Source: Citrifermentans bemidjiense Bem (GTDB taxonomy: Bacteria > Desulfobacterota > Desulfuromonadia > Geobacterales > Geobacteraceae). Taken from it: 64,000 nt of DNA. The DNA is taken from positions 4,034,001 to 4,098,000 of the forward strand of contig NC_011146.1 of NCBI RefSeq assembly GCF_000020725.1. The letters are read 5' to 3'. Made by a program: the position numbers and the translations under genes. The notes under the pieces were generated by a model, which saw only the letters and a list, made by a program, of their open reading frames with translations, was not told the DNA's origin and searched no databases. Below, piece after piece: positions 43,483 through 52,990 of this stretch. Each line of letters opens with the position of its first letter. Positions within the stretch are counted from its first letter, which is position 1.

Positions 43483-44208
43483 ATGAAACTGCCTAGGGAG
43501 ATTTCCCCTTGCCCAATTGTCCAATCTATTATAGAGCTCCGGCTTGCGCCTTCTCCGAATGTACCTGCTGATGCTATTTTTGGCCTTGCCTACAGCCGTT
43601 TACGTCGAGAATTCCCTTCTGTTGCAAACTTGCCGATCGCTAATATCCCAGAACAGCTACGGCAAAGCGATCCCAATCTGGCTTATCAGCCGTTGCACAA
43701 GTTCAGCAAAGACAACCTTTCTATATCAATTGGCCCAAGGGTGATTGTATTTGCTTGCAGTCCCCCATACGTTGGCTGGGAAGCATTTCACAGAGAGATA
43801 CGTAAAGCCATGGAAGCTTTACTAGACATCGAAGGGTATGTCATAAAAATTGAACGTCTGGGTCTGAGAGTAGTCAACATCTTTGACGGCCCAATTGCCG
43901 AAAGCATCATCTTCAATGTCACATCCAGTCCTTTACCGCTTGCAGAATCACAGTTCCATAGCACATTTGTCTATCAAGAAGGAGAATTTAAAAACACCCT
44001 TCAGATCGGGAACAACGTAGACATCGTCAATGAAGGGAAAGCGGCAAAAGCCTCAATTCTTGACATTGACACGTTTAAAGAAGATGCTACTGGCGATATT
44101 CTTCAGAATTTATGGGATTTAATAGACAGGGCACACAGTATAGAGAAGCGTACCTTCTTCTCGCTTTTACGCCCGGAAAAACTAGAACGCTTGAATCCAG
44201 TCTATTAA
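43483..44208 (+). CDS. TIGR04255-like protein, first gene of a three-gene cassette
   Basis: A 241-residue protein. The pattern PIVQSIIELRLAP near the start, a central GWEAFHREI, RLGLRVVNIF, and the end FFSLLRPEKLERLNP match my recollection of the sporadic TIGR04255 family; the function of that family is unknown. No signal peptide or membrane segment. ATG 43483 has AGGA upstream. It begins a gene pair-coupled cassette in the island and is lower in GC than the flanks, supporting transfer. A defence role is speculation from its neighbourhood. Confidence 0.7.
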   Translation: MKLPREISPCPIVQSIIELRLAPSPNVPADAIFGLAYSRLRREFPSVANLPIANIPEQLRQSDPNLAYQPLHKFSKDNLSISIGPRVIVFACSPPYVGWEAFHREIRKAMEALLDIEGYVIKIERLGLRVVNIFDGPIAESIIFNVTSSPLPLAESQFHSTFVYQEGEFKNTLQIGNNVDIVNEGKAAKASILDIDTFKEDATGDILQNLWDLIDRAHSIEKRTFFSLLRPEKLERLNPVY

Positions 44209-44223
44209 ACAAAGGAGGCTAGT

Positions 44224-44541
44224 ATGGCTACGCAATCTGAGTCCCATCCAATGCTGCCGTCGCCCTTTTGTGTGGGGGCACTAGGTGCTGCTTTGTTGAG
44301 CGGTCTTACTGTTTCTGGAAGCGGCATGATGAACACTGCGGGCGTCCACCAACTTCAGGTTAGTGGGGCATCCCAGTTTGTTTACTATGCAGGCAACCGC
44401 GTAGCTGTCATTCAACAGCAAGATTATGAGGATATAGGCATATTCGCTAATTTTTCTCTCGGCATTTCCAAGCAGAGCGCGGACGTGCCAGGTTATTTTT
44501 TCGACATCCTGCATGACGAGTTCGACTCTCTGCTTGCATGA
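44224..44541 (+). CDS. Small protein of unknown function, second gene of cassette
   Basis: A 105-residue protein, not recognised. Residues ~15-40 (PFCVGALGAALLSGLTVSGS) form a Gly/Ala-rich hydrophobic stretch that could be a membrane helix. The rest is mixed (SQFVYYAGNRVAVIQQQDYED). Strong AAGGAGG ribosome-binding site. It starts 15 bp after the first gene and overlaps the third by ATGA, so the three are probably made together. Confidence 0.65.
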   Translation: MATQSESHPMLPSPFCVGALGAALLSGLTVSGSGMMNTAGVHQLQVSGASQFVYYAGNRVAVIQQQDYEDIGIFANFSLGISKQSADVPGYFFDILHDEFDSLLA

Positions 44542-45158
44542 TCCCTGCTTCTGAAATACCAGATTATCTGCCAAAGTATCTCACGGATCACTCATACAAA
44601 GAGCTGCGAGAGGCTGTAAAACGCTTCCCGGAGATAGCTTACAACAGGTTCTACAGCAATCACGGCATTGCCCCCGGTACTGTATATCAGGGCGATTGCA
44701 TTGCCGGCCTCCCATATACCCGAAATGGTGTCCTAAATACGACGTCCAAATGTTTTGTTTTATCTAACACATGCGACATGGAAATATCCGAAAATAAAAG
44801 GTATTTCAACTCTAACATTCTTTTCACCCCAATCATTGATTTCAAGTCCTACGAAGATTCCCTGCTCGCAAAGCACAAGGTATCCGCGGTCGAAAATCAT
44901 TTAGCTGAGATTAAAAAACAATGTGCATCCCAAATAATGTATCTCCCCGACAATAGCCACATCCCTAATGGAGGTATTGTTTTTTGGGATCAGATATACC
45001 ATGTCCTGAGTTCTTCTTTGGAAAGGTCAAGTCTTTCGGACCGCCGTCTTTTCTCGCTCAGCAACTACGGCCACTATTGCATGTGCATTAAACTGTCTCA
45101 TCACCTTTGCAGAGTGACAGCCGAAACTGATCGTCCCGCGACCGCCCCGCTCGTATAA
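44538..45158 (+). CDS. Protein of unknown function, third gene of cassette
   Basis: A 206-residue protein, not recognised. The notable motif is CFVLSNTCDMEISENKRYF, which has a Cys-Asp pair after a beta strand; a second Cys (QCASQIMYLPD) and HYCMC lie later. Its ATG overlaps the preceding stop. GC content is low compared with the flanks. The next gene is hsdR on the opposite strand, 280 bp away, so the cassette is separate from the restriction system. Confidence 0.65.
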   Translation: MIPASEIPDYLPKYLTDHSYKELREAVKRFPEIAYNRFYSNHGIAPGTVYQGDCIAGLPYTRNGVLNTTSKCFVLSNTCDMEISENKRYFNSNILFTPIIDFKSYEDSLLAKHKVSAVENHLAEIKKQCASQIMYLPDNSHIPNGGIVFWDQIYHVLSSSLERSSLSDRRLFSLSNYGHYCMCIKLSHHLCRVTAETDRPATAPLV

Positions 45159-45438
45159 GGCCATTCGCGTCTGCCATATAAGTTTCCCAAGGCAGGCCAG
45201 AGGCCCCTCTTCTCTTCCCGACGCTCCCCTGGCATAGGCTGCACGCTCTTCCTTATTACTGGTGCTGCAGTACGAACGTTTTGATCGTATTCATAATCTG
45301 CGCTCGGATGCCAAACTCCACATGTTTGAACATCTTTTCCCGCACTCCACTGAAGCTTTCGCCATTTAGGGTCTCCTTCCAGAACGAAGTCACCGCACCT
45401 CTTCTCTCATCTGCAGCCCACCCAGAAGCCCCTTGCAA

Positions 45439-47847
45439 TCAAACAGATACCTGTTGCTGGTACAAGTACTGCTGAAAGCCGGCGAATGCTTTCCCGATGT
45501 CGTCGGGCTTTCCGAGATCGGCGACGGCATCGGCGATGGAGTCGTGGTACTTCAGCTTGAGCAGCGGGGTCAGCTTCGATTGGTCTAGCTCTTCTACGCC
45601 GACTATCACGTAATGTGCGAGCACGAAATCTAGGAAAACCTGCTGTTTGGTGTTGAAATGCTGGGTGATGACGACTCTGGCTTTTGTCGCCCGTTCCTCG
45701 CGGGAGAGCGGAGCAAGCGCATACGCCACATGGGCCAGCACGTCGAACAGGTCGCTCTTCTCCGCATCGATGATCTTCTGCATTTCGGCCAGCTGGTCTT
45801 TTCCGAATCCCTTCTCTGCCAACCTCTCAAGCAGCTTTTTGCGGGTGTCTGGCCGGCTCCACAATGTGCGGAGTTCCGCCTCGTTTTTGAAGAACTCCGG
45901 CAACCTGCCGAAGAGCGCCTCCATGAACTGCTGCGCCGACATGGGGGTGCCGTCGGGATGCCAGAAGCTAGTCACCATCATGTGCTGAATGGATCTCTCC
46001 TTGCCGTCAGCAAGCTTTACCTTCGCCTTCTTCTTGCAAACGCACGGGCGCTGGAAGCATTTCGGGCACGGCTCGGGCAGCGGTTTTTCACAGGTACATG
46101 GTGTTTCTCCGCACACGGCACAAGGTTGAGGCTGGGGCTTTTCGCAGATGCATGGCCGCTGGCCGCAACTCTTGCACGGTTCTGGCTCTGACGGTTCGCC
46201 GTCCCACTCCGGGTCGCTGAAATGGTGGTGGGCTTTGACAAAGTCGTAGATGGTGAAGTAGTCCTTGCCATCATAAAGCCTGGTTCCGCGTCCGATGATC
46301 TGCTTGAATTCGATCATGGAGTTGATCGGGCGCATCAGCACTATGTTACGGATGTTGCGGGCATCCACGCCGGTTGAGAGTTTTTGGGAGGTGGTCAGGA
46401 TGGTGGGAATGGTCTTTTCGTTGTCCTGGAAGTCACGTAGGTGTTGTTCACCCAGGGCGCCGTCGTTGGCTGTCACCCTTTGGCAGTAGTTGGGGTTGGT
46501 GGAGGTCTTCATCTGGTTGATGAGGTCCCGCACCGCAAGAGCATGATCCTGGGTTGCACAGAATACCAACGCCTTCTCCCGCTGGTCGATAAGAGACATG
46601 AAGATTTCCACCCGCTTCTTTTCACGCGCCTTTATCTCGATGACCCTGTTGAAATCCGATTCCTTGTAGACCTTGCCGTACTCGACCTCGCCTTCCATCA
46701 CGCTGTCATCCGGGGTGTAGACGTATTCGTCCAGCGTCGTCGATATCTGCTTCACCCGGAAAGGGGTGAGGAAGCCGTCATTGATCCCCTCTTTAAGCGA
46801 GTAGATGTAGACCGGATCGCCGAAATAGGCGTAGGTGTCTATGTTGTCTTTGCGCTTGGGAGTGGCGGTCAGGCCCAGTTGCACGGCCGGGGCGAAGTAT
46901 TCCAGGATGTCGCGCCAAGCGCTCTCGTCGTTGGCGCCGCCGCGGTGGCATTCGTCTATGATTATGATGTCGAAGAAATCGGGTGGGTATTCACCGAAAT
47001 AAGGGGAAGGGTGGCCGTCCTTCGGTGGCCCGCACATGAAGGTCTGGAAAATGGTGAAAAAGAGGCTGCCGTTCTTAGGCACCTTCCCTTTCTTGCTAAT
47101 CTCATCAGGAGAGATGCGCACAAGGGCGTCTTCGGGAAAGGCAGAAAAAGCATTGTACGCCTGGTTGGCGAGAATGTTGCGGTCGGCCAGGAAGAGGATG
47201 CGCGGACGGCGTGAGGGTTCACCCTCTTTTTTCCAGTCGGTGAGGTTCCAGCGACTATGAAAGAGCTTCCAGGCAAGTTGGAAAGCGATGAAGGTCTTGC
47301 CGGTGCCGGTCGCCAATGTGAGGAGTATCCGGTCACGCCCGTCAGCTATCGCCGTCAGCACCCGTTCAATGGCGATGTCTTGGTAGTAGCGACCTTGAAA
47401 GTAGCCGCCACGGTCCTCGAAAGGCACGGCAGCGAAGCGGTCACGCCAGGCGTTCTGAGTGGCAAAGGTGCGGGCCCATAATTCCTGCGGAGACGGATAC
47501 TGCGCCAGCTCTAACTCGGCCCCGGTGTCCATGTCGATACCGTAGATGCCCTGCCCGTTGGTGGCGTAGGTAAAACGTATAGCCAGCTTACCCGCGTAGT
47601 CCTTTGCTTGTCCGACCCCCTCCGTCAGGGGTTTGTCCCACGCCTTGGCCTCCACTACCGCCAGCTTCGTGTTGCGATACTCCAACACATAGTCGGCAGT
47701 TAACGCTCTACCCCGTTTGCCGTTGCCCTCGATACGCCCCAGGGTAATCGGATACTCGCGGCGGATGCGGGTTCCATCAACTACTCCCCAACCCGCCGCT
47801 TTTAGTGTGGGATCGATGTGTTCGGCTCGGGTTTCGGCTTCGTTCAT
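45439..47847 (-). CDS. hsdR: Type I restriction endonuclease subunit R
   Basis: An 802-residue motor and nuclease subunit. The N-terminal nuclease has AVVEAKAWD (E-x-K). The helicase has TLATGTGKTFIAFQLA (Walker A), IIDECHRGG (motif II) and QIIGRGTRLYDGKDYF (motif VI). At ~555-607 there is a Cys cluster of three repeats, PCKSCGQRPCICEK, PCAVCGETPCTCEK and PCPKCFQRPCVCKK, before the C-terminal domain. With HsdM and HsdS it translocates and cleaves unmodified DNA. Last gene of the hsdM-hsdS-hsdR operon. Confidence 0.94.
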   Translation of the reverse strand: MNEAETRAEHIDPTLKAAGWGVVDGTRIRREYPITLGRIEGNGKRGRALTADYVLEYRNTKLAVVEAKAWDKPLTEGVGQAKDYAGKLAIRFTYATNGQGIYGIDMDTGAELELAQYPSPQELWARTFATQNAWRDRFAAVPFEDRGGYFQGRYYQDIAIERVLTAIADGRDRILLTLATGTGKTFIAFQLAWKLFHSRWNLTDWKKEGEPSRRPRILFLADRNILANQAYNAFSAFPEDALVRISPDEISKKGKVPKNGSLFFTIFQTFMCGPPKDGHPSPYFGEYPPDFFDIIIIDECHRGGANDESAWRDILEYFAPAVQLGLTATPKRKDNIDTYAYFGDPVYIYSLKEGINDGFLTPFRVKQISTTLDEYVYTPDDSVMEGEVEYGKVYKESDFNRVIEIKAREKKRVEIFMSLIDQREKALVFCATQDHALAVRDLINQMKTSTNPNYCQRVTANDGALGEQHLRDFQDNEKTIPTILTTSQKLSTGVDARNIRNIVLMRPINSMIEFKQIIGRGTRLYDGKDYFTIYDFVKAHHHFSDPEWDGEPSEPEPCKSCGQRPCICEKPQPQPCAVCGETPCTCEKPLPEPCPKCFQRPCVCKKKAKVKLADGKERSIQHMMVTSFWHPDGTPMSAQQFMEALFGRLPEFFKNEAELRTLWSRPDTRKKLLERLAEKGFGKDQLAEMQKIIDAEKSDLFDVLAHVAYALAPLSREERATKARVVITQHFNTKQQVFLDFVLAHYVIVGVEELDQSKLTPLLKLKYHDSIADAVADLGKPDDIGKAFAGFQQYLYQQQVSV

Positions 47848-47855
47848 TGCTGCTC

Positions 47856-49043
47856 CTATAACTGGCCTGTGAATGCCCGGTCAAGAAGTGATTTTTTCAG
47901 CTCTTCGAGCGCGGTGAGCTTTCGCTGACAGATGGATTCAAGGCGTTGCGTCTCTTCTAAAAGGACTTCAAATCTCGCCACGTTACGACGTAGTTCTGGA
48001 AGTGGAGCCAAGGGGAGTTTGAATCGTGAGAGAGCCTCACCCGTGAAATGTTGTATCCCTGTTCCACTAAAATGTTTCTTCAGCTCTCCGCTTTTGTCTT
48101 GGGCATACAGGTAATAGAGAAACCACTTGTTGTGCTCAGGTTCGTGGAAACGAACTCGATGGAGAGCTTTTTGGAAGTAAACCGGATAGTCTTCGGTCCA
48201 GATTGCAGCTCTTCCGGGATACCCGCCTTCACAAATCAGTACGTCTCCCTTAACCGCTGTATACTTACCCACCTCTGTTGTACGAAACGGCATCTCAAGG
48301 AGGTCTGAAAGGTTGAAAGTGAACCAGCGCACATTTATGTTACGCAGGTAAGGTTGCAGCTCCCCCTTGTTCTTTGCTTTATCCAGCATCTTGCCGAGCG
48401 AGTGCTCTGCAAGATCCCCGATTGTCTTAACCGTCCAGCCAGCGCAACGCTGGGTAAAGGTGGATTGCAGATGGCTCTCAAAGAGGGCACGGGCGTTTTG
48501 GAGGTTCTTTTCGGCGTTTGCCTTAGCGGTGGCGATCCTATCAAAGGCTTCGTCGAGAATGCCGACGATGCGCTGCTGCTCGGAAATCGATGGAATTGGG
48601 ACTTCTACGCCCTTCACCAACCCAATATTTAAATTTCTTACTGTACTGCCTGCCGCTAACCGGTCGAACTGCCTATACACTAGATCTGAACTAAGCACAT
48701 GGTATAGGTAATCTTGATTAACGTTAGGCTCCTTCTCCCGTAATACAAGCCAACCGTCATGAATGCAGCCAGTTGTTTTCATTATGTAGGGTCGTCCGAA
48801 ACTCATCGAGTTGGACAGAATGAAGTCTCCTTCAAAAACCATACGTGAACGCTTGGCCCCTTCCGGTCGGATTTTCTGTTCCGTCGTGAAAATATATTTC
48901 GAAATGGTCTTCGTATCGCCAATTTTGATCCAGTTAATGCCATCTGGAGCATCCGTAAGGAAACTATCAATTGGGCGCGGAGAACCGCCCCGCTCGATAT
49001 CGCATATCTCCCCTAACTTTTTTGTCACCCATCCCGCCTTCAT
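47856..49043 (-). CDS. hsdS: Type I restriction-modification specificity subunit S
   Basis: A 395-residue recognition subunit with two target-recognition domains separated by helical spacers: first TRD ~1-150, conserved PSISEQQRIVGILDEAFDRIATAKANAEKN, second TRD ~200-345, and the end LEELKKSLLDRAFTGQL. The TRDs read two halves of an asymmetric target, which cannot be deduced here. Its ATG overlaps hsdM by four bases; 8 bp separate it from hsdR. Confidence 0.94.
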   Translation of the reverse strand: MKAGWVTKKLGEICDIERGGSPRPIDSFLTDAPDGINWIKIGDTKTISKYIFTTEQKIRPEGAKRSRMVFEGDFILSNSMSFGRPYIMKTTGCIHDGWLVLREKEPNVNQDYLYHVLSSDLVYRQFDRLAAGSTVRNLNIGLVKGVEVPIPSISEQQRIVGILDEAFDRIATAKANAEKNLQNARALFESHLQSTFTQRCAGWTVKTIGDLAEHSLGKMLDKAKNKGELQPYLRNINVRWFTFNLSDLLEMPFRTTEVGKYTAVKGDVLICEGGYPGRAAIWTEDYPVYFQKALHRVRFHEPEHNKWFLYYLYAQDKSGELKKHFSGTGIQHFTGEALSRFKLPLAPLPELRRNVARFEVLLEETQRLESICQRKLTALEELKKSLLDRAFTGQL

Positions 49044-50494
49044 AGCAGAGCCCTTATCTTTACCAGCAGCTCAGTACTTTCGGCGTCGAGAGCCGCGATC
49101 TCATCAATGATTGCTTGCGGAGTACGATGGACAACCTCTTCGTTGCCGTTGGGATTCTTCGTAGAAAGATCGAAGGTTGCCTTGTCGATGTCGTCAACAT
49201 TCACACTCCACGATTTCGGCGAGTCGGCAAGGGTCTTTCGCAGTTCGACGAACTCGATAAGATCGTCATCATTGAGCGGGTTCGTCTTACCCATGTTGCG
49301 ACCCGGATCAAGCTGGTAGTACCAGATCTCACGGGTCGGTGCTCCCTTCTCAAAAAACAGCACGACAGTCTTCACACCGGCGCCTTGGAAGGTTCCACCT
49401 GGGCAGTCGAGGATGGTGTGCAGGTTGCAGCTTTCCAGCAGGAGCTTCCGTAGGCTGACTGCAGCGTTGTCCGTGTTGGAGAGGAAAGTGTTTTTAATTA
49501 CGACGCCAGCTCGCCCCCCTGCCTTCAGCATCTTGATGAAGTGCTGAAGGAACAGGAAGGCCGTCTCCCCGGTGCGAATCGGGAAGTTCTGTTGGACTTC
49601 CGGGCGTTCCTTGCCGCCAAAGGGGGGATTGGCGAGGATAACGTCGAAGCGGTCCTTCTCCTGCACGTCGGCCAAGTTTTCCGTGAGGGTGTTGGTGTGG
49701 ATGATGTTCGGGGCTTCAATCCCATGCAGGATCAGGTTCATGATCGCGATGACGTAGGCCAGCGACTTCTTTTCCTTCCCGTAGAACGTGCGCTCCTGCA
49801 ACATCTTCAGGTCGGCAGTAGTCAGATTGGGCTTGGCCACTAGGTAGTCGTACGCTTCGCACAAGAAGCCTGCGGAACCGACAGCCCCGTCATAAATACG
49901 CTCGCCTATCTCCGGCTTCACGACCTGTACGATGGCACGGATGAGTGGGCGCGGGGTGTAATACTCGCCGCCGTTCCGGCCGGCGTTGCCCATGTTCCTG
50001 ATCTTTGCTTCATAGAGCTGGGAGAGTTCGTGCTTTTCCGACTGCGACCGAAACCGCAGTTCGTCGATGTGGTCGATGATGTCGCGCAGGCTGTAACCGC
50101 TATGGATCTTATTCTTGATCTCGCCGAAGATCTCCCCGATCTTGTACTCGATGGTATTCGGTCCGCTCGCCTTCTGTTTGAAGCCGTGCAGATAGGGAAA
50201 GAGTTTGCGATCCACGAAGTCGCGAAGGTCGTCCCCAGTCATCGCTTTATTGTGATCGAGTTGCCCATCTGCCCCCTTCGGCGCAGCCCAAGTCTCCCAA
50301 CGGTACGGCTCGTCTAGGATGTAGCTGTACTTCTTCCCCTCCAACTCAGCTTCCATGGCCTTGTCCTGTTCCAAGCCATCCAAGTACTTCAGGAACAGCA
50401 GCCAGGAAGTCTGCTCCGTGTAATCGAGCTCAGTGGTACAACCCGCTTCCTTCCAGAGAACGTCATCTATATTTTTGAATGCCTGCTCGAACAT
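49040..50494 (-). CDS. hsdM: Type I DNA methyltransferase subunit M
   Basis: Adenine-N6 methyltransferase, 484 aa. The N-terminal helical domain starts FEQAFKNIDDVLWKEAG. The SAM motif is DGAVGSAGFLCEAYDYL and the catalytic motif IV is NPPFGGKERP. I chose ATG 50494 because most homologues start MFEQ; ATG 50512 adds six residues. It protects host DNA and forms the core of the restriction complex with HsdS and HsdR. No gene is seen in 50495-50773 upstream. Confidence 0.94.
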   Translation of the reverse strand: MFEQAFKNIDDVLWKEAGCTTELDYTEQTSWLLFLKYLDGLEQDKAMEAELEGKKYSYILDEPYRWETWAAPKGADGQLDHNKAMTGDDLRDFVDRKLFPYLHGFKQKASGPNTIEYKIGEIFGEIKNKIHSGYSLRDIIDHIDELRFRSQSEKHELSQLYEAKIRNMGNAGRNGGEYYTPRPLIRAIVQVVKPEIGERIYDGAVGSAGFLCEAYDYLVAKPNLTTADLKMLQERTFYGKEKKSLAYVIAIMNLILHGIEAPNIIHTNTLTENLADVQEKDRFDVILANPPFGGKERPEVQQNFPIRTGETAFLFLQHFIKMLKAGGRAGVVIKNTFLSNTDNAAVSLRKLLLESCNLHTILDCPGGTFQGAGVKTVVLFFEKGAPTREIWYYQLDPGRNMGKTNPLNDDDLIEFVELRKTLADSPKSWSVNVDDIDKATFDLSTKNPNGNEEVVHRTPQAIIDEIAALDAESTELLVKIRALL

Positions 50495-50773
50495 CAGTAT
50501 CTCATCCTTCATCAGTAATTCGCAGAAGCGTGTAAGAAAAACGCCCCTTTATAGCATGTTAACGCACCGCGATAAAGATCATTCTGAGGCAGTTTATTTG
50601 AAAGAGCGGCCCCAGAGGTAGTGCCGTAAGAAAGCAGACCCTGCCATTGTCAGCGCAAACGCAGCAATGAAATTAATAAGCCCTTACCCGTAACTGCGTC
50701 TTATGCTATGGTGCGACGCGCACCGAGATCTGGCTGCCGCTGGCATAGATACCCTCTTTCAAAGGAGAGCCCC

Positions 50774-51385
50774 ATGGAACAGATCGATTACAAGAAGCGG
50801 CTCAAGCACCTTTTCGCCCCCCCCACCAAGCAGGTGGAAACGGTGGACGTGCCGAAGATGAACTTCCTGATGGTGGACGGCGCCGGCGATCCGAACACCT
50901 CGCAGTCGTTCAAGGACGCGGTCGAAGCCCTCTACCCGGTGGCCTACACGCTGAAGTTCATGGTGAAAAAAGTTGAGTTGGCTGTGGACTATGGTGTGCT
51001 GCCCCTGGAAGGCCTTTGGTGGTCCGACGACCTCTCCGCCTTCAGCACCGGCAACAAGGACGCCTGGAAATGGACCTTGATGATCATGCAGCCGGAATTC
51101 ATCACCGAATCCATGTTCACTGCCGCCATCGCCGAGGTGGCGCGCAAGAAGAAACCTGTTTCCTTGCCGCTGGTGCGGTTCGAGCCCTTCCACGAGGGGA
51201 AGGCTGCCCAGATCCTGCACATCGGGCCTTTTTCCGAGGAGGGACCTACCATAGAAAAGGTCCACTCCTTCATCGAGCAAAGCGGCAGCAGCAGGACCGG
51301 CAAGCACCACGAAATCTATCTGAGCGACCCGCGCCGAACCGCGCCGGAAAAATGGAAGACGATCGTCCGGCAGCCGATGTCATGA
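50774..51385 (+). CDS. GyrI-like small-molecule-binding protein
   Basis: A 203-residue GyrI-like domain protein. VETVDVPKMNFLMVDGAGDPNTSQSF and the strand pair LEGLWWSDD, KWTLMIMQPEFIT match the family, with a C-terminal IGPFSEEGPTIEKVHSFIEQ. No DNA-binding domain is fused, so it is a stand-alone ligand-binding or hydrolase-like member. Start ATG has AAAGGAGAG. A hairpin lies ~100 bp downstream. It is the right-hand neighbour of the island. Confidence 0.82.
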   Translation: MEQIDYKKRLKHLFAPPTKQVETVDVPKMNFLMVDGAGDPNTSQSFKDAVEALYPVAYTLKFMVKKVELAVDYGVLPLEGLWWSDDLSAFSTGNKDAWKWTLMIMQPEFITESMFTAAIAEVARKKKPVSLPLVRFEPFHEGKAAQILHIGPFSEEGPTIEKVHSFIEQSGSSRTGKHHEIYLSDPRRTAPEKWKTIVRQPMS

Positions 51386-51480
51386 CGCAGAGCGCAACGG
51401 CGAAGACGGCTGCGGACTTCATTGCCCACTGCCACCTGCCCCCCTGCTTCTGAATCTCCATCGTCCGCCTTTAAAATACA

Positions 51481-51512
51481 AATGGCTGCAGTCTCTTTGG
51501 CTGCAGCCATTT
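51481..51512 (+). terminator. Hairpin, probable terminator
   Basis: AATGGCTGCAG pairs with CTGCAGCCATT, with a weak T-rich tail. It lies between the GyrI-like gene and the convergent porin. Confidence 0.55.
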
Positions 51513-51611
51513 GTTACATCTCTCTACCTACCAACTTTCCTGCAACTCACTCCACTAAGCCCCTTCTGAACCACCATCTATATTGTCAGGGGCCGCGCGA
51601 GCGCCGGCCCT

Positions 51612-52970
51612 CTAAAAGAAGTACATCATGGAAAACCGGAAGACGTTGGCCTTGCCGAGGTCCGAGGTGCCGGCGGTGACGTTGCCGTAGCGGGTGCTCA
51701 CGTACTGGTACTCGGCAGCTACCCTTATCGCTGCGTTCAGGTCGTAGGCGGCGTTGGCGAAGATCTGCGAGCTCGACCTCTGGAAGTCCTTGATGCCGCT
51801 TGCTACGAACGCCTCCTGGTCCTTGGCCCCCCTCATGCCGTACCCCGCGGTGAGGCCGAGGTTCTGGGTGGGGTAGAAGATCGCCTGGCCGAATATGCCG
51901 TACCCCTTGGCGCCGGTTTTGTCGCCGACAGCGCCCACGAGCGGGGCAACCGTGGCATAGTTGAAGGCCATGTTCGCCGCCTGGTACACCTGCCCCTCGA
52001 AGGAGGCTGTCATCGCCCTGCTCTTGCCGTCGGAGGAACTGAGAACCGGAACGAAGGTGTAGAAACCGTACCCCCAGGAATCGACGGTGTGGGTGTTGCC
52101 TGACACCTCCTGGTTGCCGTAGAGCCCGAAGAATCCCGCCTGGAGCGAATTCATGGGGATGCCCCAGAACCCCGGGGCCACCCCGAGCGCCTTGCTGACC
52201 CACATCGCCTGTCCGGCGACGTTGGGCTTCGCCCCCCAGGTCTCACCCGCCGTGCCGTTGGCCGTGTTCGAATCCTGGGTCGGATGCTGGAGGGCTGCGA
52301 TGAGCTTCAGGGTGTTCCGGTCGTCAAGTTTAACCTTCTGGGTCACCCTCAATTGCGGGACGCGCGGGGTGGTCGGGTTGCCGGTGGTTTGCCCCTGGCC
52401 GAAGTCGATGGTAGAAGCCGATGCGGGGCCGAAGACGTCCCAGGACTGGCCGAAAAGGAACTGGGTGTTGGCCCAGTCGAGGGTGCCGTAGGCGAGCCGT
52501 ATCCTCATGTTGGCGGACTCGGCGCTGCTCCCGCCGGAACCGAAAAAGTCGGTCTCGATGAGGGCACCGGTCTTAGCCCCCGAAAACGCTGGCCCCTCGG
52601 TCTTGAACCAGAGCCGGCTCTGGCGGGCGTTGAAGAGGGACTGGTCCTGCTTCCCCGCAGGCGAACTGCTCTTGGGGATGCCGTTAGGCTGCAAGGTGGC
52701 CACGGTCCCCACCCCGTTCGCGGTCCCGAGGCTAACCGAGTTGTAGATGTAGTCGAGCTTTACGTACCCCCCAAGGGACATCTTGAACTTGCTCGTCACC
52801 GGGGCGGAGATCTTCCCGTAGATGCCGGGGGCGACTTCACAGGAGGGGTTGAAGTCGCAGTTGTACGGGGCATCCCCCCCCTGCGGCGCCTCCTGCGCCC
52901 ATGCCGAGGTTGCGGATAAAGCGGTGATCATGCCGACGGCCAAAACTCTTCGCACCATTTTCTCTCTCAT
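51612..52970 (-). CDS. Outer-membrane porin, DcaP-like
   Basis: A 452-residue exported beta-barrel. The signal peptide ends SAWAQEA. The mature part has amphipathic strands (SKFKMSLGGYVKLDYIYNS, RQSRLWFKTEG, YGTLDWANTQFLFGQSWDVFGP, FRFSMMYFF) and ends in Phe, as porins do. The N-terminus has a small Cys pair (NCDFNPSC). It probably carries acids or other anions into the periplasm. As the last gene of the acyl-CoA operon, it may import the substrate. GAGGAG precedes the ATG. Confidence 0.82.
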   Translation of the reverse strand: MREKMVRRVLAVGMITALSATSAWAQEAPQGGDAPYNCDFNPSCEVAPGIYGKISAPVTSKFKMSLGGYVKLDYIYNSVSLGTANGVGTVATLQPNGIPKSSSPAGKQDQSLFNARQSRLWFKTEGPAFSGAKTGALIETDFFGSGGSSAESANMRIRLAYGTLDWANTQFLFGQSWDVFGPASASTIDFGQGQTTGNPTTPRVPQLRVTQKVKLDDRNTLKLIAALQHPTQDSNTANGTAGETWGAKPNVAGQAMWVSKALGVAPGFWGIPMNSLQAGFFGLYGNQEVSGNTHTVDSWGYGFYTFVPVLSSSDGKSRAMTASFEGQVYQAANMAFNYATVAPLVGAVGDKTGAKGYGIFGQAIFYPTQNLGLTAGYGMRGAKDQEAFVASGIKDFQRSSSQIFANAAYDLNAAIRVAAEYQYVSTRYGNVTAGTSDLGKANVFRFSMMYFF

Positions 52971-52990
52971 GATTCTCCTCGAACTCCCGG

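Noticed and set aside
45256-45438. 60-aa minus-strand ORF right after hsdR
   Set aside because: The TTG start has no ribosome-binding site and no motif is visible; 45159-45438 is best treated as non-coding.
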